The notes below the pieces were generated by a model. The model was given only the letters and a program-made list of their open reading frames with translations. It did not search any database and was not told the DNA's origin. From the NCBI GenBank assembly GCA_021234535.1, contig CM037840.1, forward strand, positions 27,161,020 through 27,225,019: DNA of 64,000 bases. Direction: 5' to 3'. Position numbers and translations under genes: made by a program. Below, piece by piece: positions 33,280-48,100 of the stretch. Numbering within the stretch: the stretch's first letter is position 1; every line of letters starts with the position of its first letter. The DNA is from Stichopus chloronotus. Taxonomy: Eukaryota; Echinodermata; Holothuroidea; Aspidochirotida; Stichopodidae.

Positions 33280-36200
33280 TAGGGACAGTTCAACAGAACT
33301 GTAAGTGTGTAAACCTAAATTAAGGCTTTCAGACTCTCAACATCCACAGACGCATGGAAGTTATACCTCCCAATCAATTCGCATCATTTCATGTATGTGG
33401 CTACAACGTGTCTAATGGAGAGGCAATTTATAACCTTAATTAACTCTGATGATGACGTCATAGAGATACTTGTTCTTGTGGTTAGTAAATCCGCACGTAC
33501 GTAATAGGCGTACCTCTAGGGGCTGACATGGACATCCGTTGCAGAAAGAAGCATATGTATATATATATATGTTAAAGTGATTATTGGTTGTTGATTGTAT
33601 AAGTTGTACAGTACGTGTTGATATCTTTGTGGTTAAGGTAGGCGGTTTTATGTGGGATATACCTTCAATGTGATGAATTTTGACAGGACTACGTGAATTA
33701 CATGATTAATCGTCACAAATATCAACTTAAAATTTTCACTTTCCTGTTGTAAATTTTGTTCCATTTTTGCTTTACCATAGAAAATGATAGTCTTGATTAT
33801 ACGTCCGTAGTTCTCGAGATAATCTGATACGGAAGAGTAAATGATTGAGGACCGTTGTGGGCTATCCTTTCCCTTCTTCCTAAAATGGATTTCTTGGCGT
33901 ACAAATTGTTCTACCATCCGCTTAAAAGTTTCCTTGCAAAACCCTCATTCTTAAGTGACCTCTGTTAATTATTGTGGAAGAGGTCGAAGGGCTCTTTATG
34001 CGCCACAAATGAGGAACTCTTTTTTTTTCCCCCAAGATTCAATCCCAATTGAAAATGAAATGCCTGCAGATAATCAGGATTGAAGAATGCACGCCAAAGA
34101 TTTAAAGTACCGTATCTAACTCTGCGATTAATAGAACGTGTTGGGTTTTATAAACGGAACTGAAGACTACGTCTTCCGAGAGGTTCAAAACGAAACTCAC
34201 TTTACAAAGAATTCATTCACATTGAGGAGGGCTTTTGTCTCACCCTCACTTTTTCTCGTCCTTATGTTTCGTTTAAACTGCATGAGTCTTACCCCTTTTA
34301 CCCATAAGAGAAATAACGAAGTTAGTTCCGTATTTTGGGAGGAGTCAATTACGGACAATTCGTGAGTGATAGATATAGCACAGCAGTGGCAGGGACGGCG
34401 GTTGTCGGACCGCTCATAATACTGACTGCATGCGTACCTGATAAATTTTTGGGAGATGATTAATTGATATACAATCGCCACTCGGTACGTTTACATTGCA
34501 CAAGCAGCAATGGGGGACTTTACGCAGATTGTAAACGTGGGTTTGTACGCACGGCAGTAATTGCTCATCCTATGACACCATGCCAGTGAGCATTTGTCTG
34601 ATCTCATAACTAAGCACCAAAGGAACGTATCACGGCGCACTACCAACGTAAGCACATATAAACTTATAAGAGTGTGACTTCACAGCGAGTAGATCCAAGT
34701 CATAAATAGTTATCTGTTGTCAAATTTTCAGATCAAATAAGCACTTCAGTTTCAAAGAACAAGAAAGACATATTACAATAATTTGGAGGTGTTACGTGGT
34801 ATTTTGAAATTTTGAGGTAGCTGCAAATATCTTATTACTCAAAACCATCTTAATTTAAACAGCGATATGTTGAATTATATACCAGAGAAGATATTGGTGT
34901 GGGGTTTGAAGTGTCTGCAGTGAAAAAAATAATTTAAAAACTTCTTACATAGTCACGCGAAGTATTGCTTGCATTCTATTCCGACTCAATCTGAGTACAG
35001 ATGGTAAGCTTTTAAAATTCCTATTGCCGACATAATCAATTATACTCAGTAGCACTCAATACTTCTCTTCCTTGGGCTATCAATATTCATGTTCTTTTGA
35101 GCCAATCATCAGACGTTATAAGAAAAACTCCTACAATACAGGGACCTTGCATCTTAGATGAGACAAAGCTCTCATTGTTCGCAGTTGTTCCGGTACATAC
35201 GTTAAAAGAAAAAGAACGTTACATACGAACACCTGCTGGGAAGATTACCACTTTGGTCAGATCATGTCTTTTATTTCATAAAGGATTTTTTTTTTAACAA
35301 ATGAAAACAAAAATAGTGTCACAACCACACAAGTAGTCTAAAGAGTTCTAATAATTATATTTCTTTCATCGTGAGTAGAACTTCCTCAGGATCATAGTAA
35401 AAAAGGCGACTCATTATTCAGTCGCTCAGTGCCCCATTCCTATTTTTTAAGAACCTCAACAAGTTTTTTTTTCCATTTCTTTTTTATAATCTACCATTCA
35501 TAGCTGCAAACCCCAATAGAGTGGTTTCACTTTCAGTTTATTCTTTCCGGCAAACATTTTACACAAATAACATACAACAAAACTAAAAACAAGAACTTAT
35601 AAGGGCTGATCGGAAACACAATCATTAAAAAAGATCAAGAATGTGAAATAAAGCTGTGAAGAGATCTTGGAGGAAGTTTACCAGAGATACGCTTGGATCT
35701 AGATCAATAACAAAAGAAATACGAAGATGACGTCATTCTGTCTCACTGAAACATCAGATCTAGCTATTGGCACGGCAGGAGGGTAATATACTATAAAGAA
35801 CTATACTTGTTCAAAGTGAAAAGTACACTGTGAGAAAAATAGGCCAACATCTTTTAACGGCTGTTTGGCTTTTCTACGCTTTCCTCATAAAAATTAACTC
35901 ATTGCTTCTCCAGGAAAAAAAGCTGCCCTTGTTTGTGCGAACTCAGATTACCGTTCACATTCGAACCCTTTTGTTCCATCAGGTATGCACACTTAATATA
36001 TTGTTTTACATTATTTTAATTATCCTATTTTTTATGATTCCATTCCCGGTGAGCTTCCCGCCAACCTGTTTAACATTTTTCACATCAACTCTGCCATCCA
36101 CAATTATCCCACCGAATATCTTCAAATGTTATTCATTTAGAAACCCAAGAACAGCTCTTGTTAATCGATCTATTCAACTCACTGACCCCGACCTATGGTA

Positions 36201-39200
36201 TATCTCCGTCTGTGCGTACTCTAATGTGCCCGACAAAAATGCGGTAGCTTACCAAATAAGAACGCCATTTGGGATAAATATAATACTCAAGGCTGACACT
36301 TTTTGTCATTGACATGGCACTATATACCCCTCTTCGTTTCATATCCATCTTTATCCAGTACAAACTAATCAGTAGGCCTAGTATAACCTTATTCTCTCTC
36401 GTTATGTCTATTGCACTCGATGTACAGTGTCTTCTTCACCATATCTTTTTTTTCTTTTTTAACCTTCCTATAGTCATCTCATTTCTCTTTCCTCCTTCCT
36501 TTTCATTCTCCTGTTATCGTTTTTTTTTTTCGCTGTAACCCACAGTGTTGTTGACTTTGCTTTATTACTTGATGTTCAATGTGTTATAATTTTACTTTCC
36601 TTTGGACGGCTCCTCAATCTTAGCTTACGACATCCATTCATATATGTGCACACCACTTAAATTATTGCATATATGTGCAAAATGACCTGTATAATTATGA
36701 CATTTGCATGTGTGCATGTATTAATACATAAATCAATCAATCAATCAAATACGGATGTACCGTACCCATTTCTATGGCTTCAAATTGATCAGCACCATTA
36801 AAGCAAGTCCGCATTCTTCCATATTTCTAGGGCCCCTGTCTCTTGATATTTATCTTTTAATTTCCTTCTGCTTAGCTTTCATTTCCATCCTTGTTCTAAA
36901 ATAGTTGGAAATTGTCCCAGGTGGATTATATTTCCGTTTTCCGCGAAGGTTGATTCCCCGTGACGATCAATTTCTGAAAACAAAAAAAATTAGATCGATC
37001 TACACAGAATCGCCCTGACAATATGCTTGCATATATGAAACAATATTATTTTTCACGTTGAAGCAGACGTTTGTATTTATTTGGCACATTAAATAAAACA
37101 ACAAACTGAGTCCTGCGCAGTCGTATCTCATAGGGATGGTACTTCAGTATGTTGCTGATATCAAGTGTGTTCTTACGTCAAAGAAGAAAGGAGTTGAATT
37201 CCTCTAAAGAAATGCGCTGACAGAAAAAAAAGAAAAAAAGTGACCTTACATTTTCCAGAGTTGATGCAAAAAATGATATTTGTGAGACAAGTTTACGTGA
37301 ACGAGATGAGGTCACTGTTATAAAGTTGAACAAAAAACAAAAAGCCAGGAATGGCAAACAATGTGGACACACGGTCACAACGAGTTCATTAGGACAAAAG
37401 ACGTATAGAATGACATATGAGTAAGCTTTATTCAAAGAAAACTAAAAACCAGGAAATTGCTCTCAATTGAATGCAAGGCGTGGCGAATGTACACAACAAA
37501 AAATGATCTTTTATTTGGAACTCATCACAACTGATGAAATTATCGTGATTACTTCCTTCTTACAACAAGGAAGCTTATCGTAAAATTTATTTCCATTTGT
37601 TTGTTTATTATTAAATTCCGTTTTATCCGTATAAATGTAAACACAAGTTTAAAAAGTAAGAATAAAAAACAATATTTCAACGATTTACGTTTTTTTTAAT
37701 TAAACAAATATTTCAAAATATTGAAGAAGTCATAAAATGAGGCCAAAAACAAGAGAGTGGGGTGTTTCTGCCTTTTACATGATTAGACCATGTGGACAAT
37801 TTGAGTACAAAAAGGGTAGAGTGCGCATCCACCCGCATGTAAAACGTCTCGAGGAAAATGTTCTTGTATGATATAGCGTAATAAGGTACGCATGGTGTAT
37901 CGGAGCGTTCAAAAATCGTGATTTCTCTCAAAATTAGTCAGAAAAACTTTTCCTTCTCAATTACACAATTTTGTCCACGAATGTGACGATTAATTTCCAC
38001 TGCGTTTATTTGAAATACAGCTGAAGTGAGCCTTGATGTTGATCTCTAATCGAGCGTGTATTTTTTTTCTTCTGTTATGCGATCAAATGACCTAAGGCGA
38101 TGTGATTGGTAACAAGATAAACCCACACGCATCTTTTGTCTTTGTGTGATATACAAAAAACATGGTTTAGCGACTTCACTTCATCTTGGGTATGCAGAGC
38201 CACTGTTAGTCTGTTTGTGGTAGTCTGGGTGTATAGGTCTTCTCTGTAGGGCATAAACAACTATCATTTCATGGGGTAAGGAGTCGCTGATGAAGTTCAG
38301 TGCAACGACCGTGAAAATGACAGTTGTTCAATTAGAGCAACAGATTTCTGCCAATTTCAAAACATCTTGTGGACACTTTTCATTTCAAATATGGACGAAG
38401 TGGAACGAACATTCAATCGTGACAAAAGTAAGGGAGAGTGACGGTGGGAGAGACGAGAGGAGGAAGAGAAGGAGAGGAGAAGGAGTGTGATGTGATGATA
38501 TGATCAGTGACGCCAATGTGTTAACCTAAAAAATGTTTAAATCAAGTTTACGTTTAAAACGTAATAGGTTAAAATAATCTTACAGTGGCGAGGTATGACA
38601 GATGACTGTCTGGTGGAAGCACTCAGTGGGCAAATCAGCCTCGTCCGGTCACTTTTCAACCGTCGGTAAATACCAGACAAACTGACAGAGAGAAATAGTG
38701 TTAAATGAATTCCTAGTCGAGAAAGAAGACTTAATATATTATTTTATGCGGTCCCCTCAGGCTACAATACAACAGACATGACCTAATGGAGAAATCTGCA
38801 CACTTTAGAGTGCTTCTTTTTTTTTTTCTGTCAACTTATAATGTAATATCTGCCAAGCCTTCAGATGGTATGAAAATTGAAGTGAAAAATCTTTGAAAAA
38901 TTTGAAGTCATTGATCAATTGAAAAATCTTGGTATGAAGGTTTATTTCCTCTGATGTTAAAACTTAATTTTCTATTCAACTTTATACGTTTAAAGAAAAG
39001 AAAAAAAACATGGAGTAATTTAAACATGGAAGTGAGCTATATTCTTAAGGATTGATCACTTGTTCTCTTCAGTTTCAGACCATTTTATAAAAGCCCCTAT
39101 ACATCGTATGACGTCTACCACAGGCTATGTAACTCCCGCCGGCAATTAGTGTTTGGTTGATCACGGTAAGCTTCAGCTGAGTAAATCACACACGCGGAGG

Positions 39201-41140
39201 ATTGTCTTTACAGCGTGTTAGGCCGTACTGTTAGGCTATGTCATTCCCTGAATTGTGACGTGATTGGCAGTAACTGACGTTATAGATTCATATATAGGCC
39301 TACGCATAATCATAAGCAGAATTACAGCTACAGAAGTTTGTGTATGCGTCACAGTCTGTATGACTGTGACGTATATAACGTGTGATTGTGATCAAATTCT
39401 AGTTTCATTCCCATAGTCACGGTCTTCACCAGGGTCATAGCTAATATTTGGTGTAAACCTACACAATGTTCAGGTGTAATCTCCGTTGTAGTACCGCATA
39501 ATAGTTTACTCATACAGGTGATATCATCCATTTTTGTTTAGCTGTACAGTATGTCGCCATGCATGCTATACTATTCTCAATTGCGCTATGATTATTTTTA
39601 AATGTCCAAATGGTTCAAGTTGTTTACTTGAATTGCCGATGACTATTCAGAGACCTAGAAAAGTTAAAAATCAAACAAAAACAAAAAAAGCGATTTGATA
39701 ATGAAAGTACACGTGTTGATGTGTAAAAGCCTTTCTCCCTGACATTGCATATGGTTAAAATAATGGAAAATTTAACGCCATGGTTAATCAGTAGGCCTAA
39801 AAGTTCTGTCGTATTGACATGGCAATAGTTTTAAAGAAGTTGCCTTTTGATTATCAATTGTTTTTTGTTTTTTTTCTGGCCACGTAGTGTGTTTAGATTT
39901 CCTGCTTTCATTTTTGGCGTTCCTAGGGGGAAACAATGTGATGAAAAATAAAGGTCCCAGTAAACATGTATTATCCACAGAAAGCAAAACGGTGACCGAC
40001 TTTCCAGGAAGCATGAAGCGTGACATTTTTTCCCCCGAGCTCAGAAGTCAATGACGTCATCCGTGCAGGCCAAAAATAATCGAAAAGAAAGAAGACGCCA
40101 TGCATGCAGGAATTAACAAAGATCCTCATGCCGTCTAAAGATGAATTCAATCGAAATCATACAAACATTCTTTTTTTTTTCTTAATATCAAGGCAAATAC
40201 TTTTCGGCACCACGATCTAACTCGTACATTGGACAATGCATCTAACCATTGATCTATGATCTAACATTGCAAACGAAGGACCTACATATACTCTCTCTCT
40301 CTCTCTCTCTCTATTGCGGCTCACGCCAAACAACTATATCTGACCTTTGAACCTTTATCCTATATACACTACATTGATAATCTCAAAGAGTGAACTCAGG
40401 AATAGGTTCAAAATCTTTAACATTGCCCTCGTCGAATCTGGGAGTTTTATTTTAAGAGCAAGATCTCATAGTTTCACCTTCAAAATTCTAAAATACTGCA
40501 AGCTGCTTCAATCGCAAACAACCCAGAGATTGTGAGAACATTTCCTAGTCATATCCAATATATTCGCAAATATATATAGTCATTACACTTATCAGCCTGA
40601 CGACGTTTGCTTCGATTGGAATGGGCCATCAGTTCGTGTTTCTTGGGGAAACTTCCGTCGATCCTCAACGGCGCTTCTTTCTAAAAATGTTTCAATCTGA
40701 TGTGATTTTCTATCGCTTACCGCTGACCTTTTACCTTCATCGATCATTGTTAACAATTCAGGAAGTGTATGGTTTATCGCCTTTCTTGGCAAAATCCTAA
40801 TGTATCCTCTCTTCTGACTATCTAGGACTAAAACATAAATGCGGTGGATCTGTAATTTGGCCAATACAGTTCATGTATACTCAAGATGTGATGTTATTTT
40901 CTTTCCAAAACCACAGGCTGCTTGATTAGTCATTAATTTGCTTGTTCGTCTTTCCAGTTCGTTAATTTCTTTTGTTTTCCTTTCTTGATGCCACTGATGA
41001 TGTATGACTCACATGACTATAGTGGTTTCCACAATGCTATGACTGCTGCTTGCTTGCTCAAATTTTGAATTAAGATAAGGTATTTGTGACATACAGTCTA
41101 TTAACAACTTGTTTGCACTTACTCACCCGTTCCTATAGCT
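33280..41140. other. ~8 kb without recognisable gene
   Basis: Intergenic sequence between the GPCR and EPHX1. It holds an (ATCA)n tract at about 36729-36749, which could be the tail of a degraded LINE/SINE, a (CT)11 run at 40291-40312 and several A/T homopolymers. Open frames at 35830-36312, 38290-38490 and 40592-40864 show no domain that I trust. No tRNA-like box A/B pair was found by eye. Confidence 0.5.
40291..40312. repeat. (CT)11 microsatellite
   Basis: A perfect CT dinucleotide run, 22 bp. Confidence 0.95.
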
Positions 41141-41143
41141 GTC

Positions 41144-41236
41144 AGTATGGAACGTAGGTTGTCGTGATTGGTCATAGGTCATCAACGCTGTCCGTAGCGT
41201 TTTAACCTTTGACCTATCAACGTTCTATATCATACT
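41144..41236. promoter_or_regulatory. Imperfect palindrome with nuclear-receptor half-sites upstream of EPHX1
   Basis: The arms GTATGGAACGT...AGGTCATCAACGCT and AGCGTTTTAACCTTTGACCT...ACGTTCTATATCATAC are imperfect reverse complements around GTCCGT. The right arm holds TAACCTTTGACCT (41203-41215), which reads AGGTCA-A-AGGTTA on the minus strand, a DR1 site of the HNF4/RXR/PPAR type. The left arm has AGGTCA at 41176-41181. It lies about 640 bp before the EPHX1 start codon. A regulatory role is inference; a small foldback repeat is the alternative. Confidence 0.4.
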
Positions 41237-41857
41237 TGTTACTTTTTGGGGCAAATTTCGACACACCGGTTTTTTGGCTGGCAACGTATAAATTTTGAGT
41301 GATCAGGGCTGGCAAACGTAACACTGGTTTATTTCTTTGATTCTTGTTGGCATGCTCTTGCCTTATTTTAACAACATTTAGATATTCAGCTACAATACTA
41401 GTACAGTCGGTGTGAGGTCGTCCTGCTTAAGGCTGCTTTAATTTCTTTGCAGTATTAGTAGGAGCTTCGTAAATAATTGGAACTATAAATGTCTGCTTAT
41501 CATATCAGTCACCCCATAAAGTCTTTGATTTATACATAAAGTCGTTATCACGTTGATGGAGTTCGACCCCATTGACTTGACTGAGGAATTAAGGGCTAAC
41601 TTATAGTAGCGAAGATTAGAACAAGGTATACGGATCAATTAAGTCAAAGAAAAGTTCGTACCACTGATTACGTATAGGCCTTGTCATCACGTGGTTTTGG
41701 ACGTAATATAGTACACTCAATGCATGCCATGCTAGTAATGGTGACATACTCTCTGGCACTACAGCTGTAATTGTCTTAACCCTGCAGTTTGCTTCTCCAC
41801 ATAAATTAGACACAATTTTTAGTTTCATCCTGTTCTTTATTCATCAAAGTCCAAAAG

Positions 41858-42165
41858 ATGGGATTTTTCAGGAAACTAATTTTGGTCATTCTTGTTGTGG
41901 AATTTGCTCATATCTTCGGATTCTTCTCACCACGTTTACCCCCTCTCGACCCAGGGGATGGGTGGTGGGCGAAGAACGACGATACACCTACTGACGTCAC
42001 AGTTCGACCATTCACCATTTCATTCGGTGAGAAAGAATTAAATGACCTGAGAAGACGGCTGCGAGATACTCGTTTCTTCGAAAGTCTCGAGGGGACAGAC
42101 TGGTCCTACGGCGCAAGCGCAGATCAAATGAAAATCATCGTTGATCATTGGGTGAAAAATTACAG
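41858..42165 (+). CDS. EPHX1: EPHX1 exon 1
   Basis: The start codon opens [20 protein letters not shown], a membrane anchor with basic residues on its N side. It is followed by a proline-rich turn ([14 protein letters not shown]) and the EHN domain. The donor is AG|GTGAAT, phase 2. Confidence 0.94.
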
Positions 42166-45100
42166 GTGAATTAAATTGTGACATTTTTTCCGCCAATTTT
42201 AGGTTTTTAAAGGAATTGTGTGAAATATTATCCCTCCATTGTGATTTTCGTCGTAAAATCCGAAGTCTGTAAAGATTAGGCACGAGAGGAACAACTAATA
42301 CCATGTAGAACTTGACATTTCAATTACATTTAATTCTGTAGTCTTAGAGAAGAAAGGACAATATGCGATAATACTTACGTGACGTGGCAGACGAGGAATA
42401 GACTAAATAAATAAGAGTGATATTTCCATCACTCACAGTATCAATACAGTTTCTGCAATACTAAAAATAAAGGGAAAGCGGCTAGTATTAGTGGAATATC
42501 CGGCTTATATTCCCCACAAAATGTGACGAGGTGCAACGTGTAGATGTAGGAGAGTCGTGTGACTTCATTAGTTGCTGGATGGAGCTATAACAGAGAGCTG
42601 TATGGCTACACTAGTACGATGTCAAAAAGGGAGCAAAGTACTGCTGTAGTTACCGACTGCAAGAAGTACAAGTAACCTGACAGGTTGCAATTGCCAATGT
42701 GGTTGGGTCCTTTTTCATCCATTACTATATAACCATAGGAAACCCGAAAGCCAACTTGCAAAGAAGTATATACTGCATGGGTATATTGTCATTTTGGTGC
42801 CTATGTGTCACCCGAGTTGGGAAAAAGCATGCTGTGTGATGTTCAAACGAAATGTATTCATGGCGATGGGTCAGACATATGTCACCTACTTACTTCCATC
42901 CGGTCCACCTCTCATCCACACGTACTTCTTCCATTGGATGAATGATGATTTTGTCATGATATATCACAGAATAGTAATCATGAAGTATGAATGACGCATG
43001 AAGTGATTTCGACGTACGAGACTATATATTTCTAAGGGAGTCGAGAAGGGGTTTGAGTAAATGAGTGAGTCAGGGAGGAGGTGGGGGCATATTATCTGGT
43101 GACATAAAACACCTTGAATTATTTCGGACATTATGTCTAGAATGGAATTTAAAACTGGTCATATCGACGAACCGTAAGTTGTTTTATTTCAAGCATGTCC
43201 TCGGTGATTTTTTTTTTTTTCAGCTGGCCAAAGCAACAGAAGGTCTTCAACCGATATCAGCATTTCAAAACCAAAATTGAGGGTATCGACGTCCATTTTC
43301 TACATGTAAAACCCAAGGTCGTCCCGGGGTCGGCCCACATTGATGTTAAACCAATCATAATGGTTCATGGATGGCCGGGATCGTTCTATGAATTTTATAA
43401 GGTAGGTATTGGTAGGCAGGCAGAATGACTTAATTAGGAGTTAGGACCTTGTATGGAGTCTGCTAGTTGAGGGTTAGGTTGGACTAAACTAGCAGTTACT
43501 AACTAGTGCCGTAAATGACATAATTTCAACGACATACCTTACAACATACAGGAAAGGAGGGGAAAATCTATTATTGTGCATTAGCCTAAATTACCTCGAG
43601 GAATTTGGGTATTTTGATCGTTGTCATAGTAACAAGTATCTGGTTAATTGCTAATAAGAATCTTATTATGTATGCATGCATAATCACAATGTTTCTCCCA
43701 TGATGATATTGTCATCGGTTTCTATAGGCTGTCAGACACATAACTATCCTGTCTTCATGTTCACTGACTTATTTTCTTTACCCATGAATAATGTCAACGG
43801 GTAATTGAGACTATATTATTCTGAACCGTTCCAAGCATAACGACCACGAAGTGATGTTTTGTTCCATGACTGTACTCAAAAATATCCCGCTATGCGCCAA
43901 CTACCAAGAGAGTATTCTTAAATCACAATGCGAGACCATCTTCGTGATGTTACCTTTTGTGTGCTTCACAATTTGCAACAAATGTTAAAGAATGTTAATA
44001 AGTACAAAGACGATGAAAAGGGACCAATACCGTACGTAACATTTGTTGTGGCACACCTGAACATACGTTTCTCCGAACATACTAGTTCTGCGAAACTTTA
44101 TGTCTGTACAAAATACTGCCCAGCGTGCGCGCGGCGCGATTACGGCCTTATGTATTGTCCATATAGATAATGTAGACACACAATACAGGGTGAAAGAGTA
44201 CTGCTTGATGGGTTGCTTCAAATGTGCTAGTGACTAGGGAAATACAACAACAACAACAATAAAAAAAAAAAAAAAAAACGGTACGGTACGGTACGGTACG
44301 GTAATCAAACAAACATCTTGTCATTTGTGAGGTAAACATGAAGCCTATTTTTACTACACCCCCACACGACCTCTGCAGAATGCACTGTCGAATACGGGAA
44401 ATTGTGATACGGTCACAGCCGGTCGACGATAATATAGTGTATATACGGGAAGAAACTGGAGAAGGAAGACTGACATCATTGTACAGGGGTAATCTTGTTG
44501 ATCCATAACAAATTATACACTTTACTGAGGTTCATTGCACAAATAGTATTTGGTATAGTCATCAACATACAAGCCTTCCTCCTCGGATCAGTTTTCACTT
44601 CCTGTGTTATCATCAACAATAAATAAAATAATATATACAACTGTTATATATACATCTCGGTGCGTCTATTTTTTTTTGTGGAGTGGGGGTGGGGGAACGC
44701 ATTTGGTAAGGAAACAATTTCACTAAACACTTTATCACACACAAAAAAATAATTTCGACAGTCTGATTAATGTGTAATTAGAACTGTATGTGTAAGCATA
44801 TCTTTAATTCTTTCCTATAGCTATATAGAGTGAAGCCTATGTGGAAAAATGACTGGTACGTGGTTCTAACTTGACCAAAATATTAAATTCACCTACGGTT
44901 TAACAGCATGTTTGAGTTCTGTGTTGTTTAAACCTTCTGTCATCAGAATATACTCTCAATTTATAAGATGGCAATAGAACTACAAAAAAGAAAGAAAGAA
45001 AGAAAGTATAATTTGCGAAGTTATCTGTTATCCACAAGGTGACAGAATAAATGACAAAACGAGCCTTTGCGCTGTTCCACATTGCTTATCAGTATCAGTT

Positions 45101-48100
45101 GCACGAAACGATTCTAGACGAAGGTTTGTATAGCAGTGGTCAATAGTCATCTTAACAATGACGATTCATTGTGGGAACGTTTGAATTCGTTTTATCCTAA
45201 GAACGGAGACTGACAAGACAAGATATAATGACAAAAGTAACATAATTTTCATTTCAAGAAAATGTTTCCTGTTTGTGATATACTGTTTTGTCCAGTTTTT
45301 ACAACAAAAATGTGTAATACAATTTTTTTCATTCCAGGTGAAGGGGAAAGGGAAGGATCTCACCTGACTAATCTCACCTGAATAAGCTCGCAGTTTGTGA
45401 TTATCATTTACTAATGTATTTGTTTGTTTGTTTTTAATTTTTGTCATGGTTATCTAAAAGAAAAACTAACGCTGTCAGGGTGGTAACTTTCCAGATTATA
45501 CCGATGTTGACAGATCCAAAACAGTTCAGTGGAACTGATGAAGACTACTTTGAAGTCATATGCCCATCCATTCCTGGTTTTGGATTTTCAGAAGCCCCTC
45601 ATCGCCCAGGTATGTCATCCCGTATTTATTAAGAATGGTCCTACATATACTATCGGCTAAACCCCAGGTAGAAAATATATCATAACCTGAGTCCTGTAGC
45701 TATCAATAGGGACTTCAGGGCGGTAGTACAGGACGGAGAGTTAAAAGGCAGGCGCACAAGGCCTTTTTTTAAGGTGGCATTTTTTTTTTCTTTTATTTTT
45801 AAGGCGGCGCGTTTTTTTTTTTTTTAAGACGATGTTAAGTTAGAATGGCATCATGTATTACGAGCACGTTCATTTACGAAGTTACAAAGCAAAACTTTGT
45901 TAGTTACCACAAGAAATTACTATGCTGTACCAATGGCGAATGGCGAATCTACATGGACGGGGGAAACTATGGCAACCTGGAAACGTCCTGATTCTAGACA
46001 GAGCGTTAAATCCGACGACCACCTGTCTGAAAATCAACAGGAGGGTGGGATGTTGGCGTCTGCTCTTGCAAGGTGGAATTTTTTTTTTTTTTTTCAGTCA
46101 CATTGTTTTACTCTCCAGCTTCATCTACGGGTGAAATTGTGATTGCCTGTTCACGGATAAACCAGAATAACATCTCATTTTATGTTTAATATCTCAAGGT
46201 TTTCCTGTGTCAGGTTGTGCATGGACCTAACGTCGGTCATTCAATGAACGAAAATGGCAGTAACCACTTTGAAAAGCAATGGAAACGGCGTGTACACAGT
46301 GAAAAGCAGAAATCATATTTGAAAATTAATAGTTTTCATTAACGGGTTTTGTTAAAAGCACCTACAGTATGTCATGAATATGCAACAGCACAGACCTTAC
46401 TGACGTATCAAAACATACTACTCAACTCGTCGCTCTTAGGTTGGTATCGGGAATTGTAGTTGTAATCTACTAATCACCTACAGACAGATTCGTGGTATCA
46501 TTGCAGAGACAAGCTGTTTGGCTAGTTGAATATTCATAACCAGTATACCGCCCATTGGCCCCTTCAAAGAAGTGTACGGGTAAGGTTCATGGAAACTTTC
46601 AACCCACTACATTATCGGATTTCCTGCCGGAAGAGTTTGGAATCATACGGCAAAATTTACCACACGAAACCTATTTGTTATTCCAAATTGTCTGAGTAGT
46701 GTAATAAAAAGACATACCTAACTTTGGGTCATGAAACTTTAATTTTTTAGTTTTTGTCGATACGTCCATATTTTCTTCCTTAATATTGCAGGTTTTGATT
46801 CGCGAGATGCTGCCAGAATATTTCACATACTTATGCACCAACGACTGGGTTTCAAAGACTACTACGTCCAAGGTGGAGACTGGGGCAGTCAAGTTGTCGA
46901 ATTTATGTCCCTTTTCTATCCAGAGTAAGTCAGTTTTCAAGTCCGAAAGGTTAAGATGCCACCACATTCTGGCCTCTATAATAATTTATCGTATATTTAA
47001 ATGTTCTAATTCAGAAGGACTGCACATGATAACCTAATCAGGCAGTGTGCAGACTTTGGATGGATGACGTCATATTTCAATGGTCTTATCGACGCATAAT
47101 TGACGACAGCAAAAAAAAAGACTAATCATAAAAAGTTCATTGGCTCGCGGACGTCAAATGAACTGTGGAAAAGGAACGTCACGTTGAAGACGTCACTCTG
47201 ACGCTGAAATATTGAAACAGAATAGACTTATCACATGCAACAGGTTGCGGTAACGTTGCTTGCACAATACTCACAAGGTACGCCATGTTTAAAAACGCTC
47301 ACGGATATTCAAATAACTAGATTCAAACTAGATTGATTATGAACGGTTTGTCGACTCGACGTTGGACAACCTACCGACAGCGGACGTCATATGTTTGAAC
47401 GTTAATCTGACGCTCAAATGACTAACCACACACACACACAAAAAATAATATGCGTTAGTTCGACGTCGCTTGTGCGTCCCGAGGGTCGAATTATTATTCA
47501 AAATAGGCTTATTGTATTGCTGTGCATGCTGTGCATCGGACAAATTACTGTTCCAGATTGAGTAATCGTAAAGGGTTCATTTGAAGGACGTTATGTGAAC
47601 TACATATTTATAGGCGTTATACGTAATGTCCCACTCTGTTATATTTCAATATTTCTTCATAAATAAGTAACCATATTTATCAGCCTTACAACTCTTTCAT
47701 TCAATATTACTTGATTTACAGTCACGTCCGTGGTCACCATAGTAACTTCATCACCTACCAACCTCCCCTCTTCCCACTTCGCATCCTACTCGGGTCTATT
47801 TCGCCATCTCTCGTGCTCTCAAACAAGTCCGATCAAGATAAAATCTTTCCGTTTGGCGAGTACGCGAAGAATGTGTTCCTGGAGGAGACTGGCTATTTTC
47901 ACCTGCAGGCCACCAAACCGGATACAATCGGTAATTTGTAAATAACTTTCTTAGCGCCCTTTCCCAATTTTGTTTAGATCGTTGATAAACTGGATGCAGT
48001 TGACTCTTCTTGTTTTTGGCTATTACACCCAAGGACGGATCCAGCTATTGCTGTAAGAGAAAAGATCAGGGAGGGTGGAAATACACTAAAAGTGCACTAT

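Noticed and set aside
35830..36312. 160-codon plus-strand open frame followed by an (ATCA)n tract
   Set aside because: It resembles a hydrophobic protein in places but has no recognisable domain. It could be the remnant of a LINE 3' region, but no RT motif supports that.
40592..40864. Minus-strand frame with LDSQKRGYIRILPRKAI, vaguely like part of a transposase
   Set aside because: No catalytic DDE triad or DNA-binding domain can be seen; the resemblance is too weak for a call.
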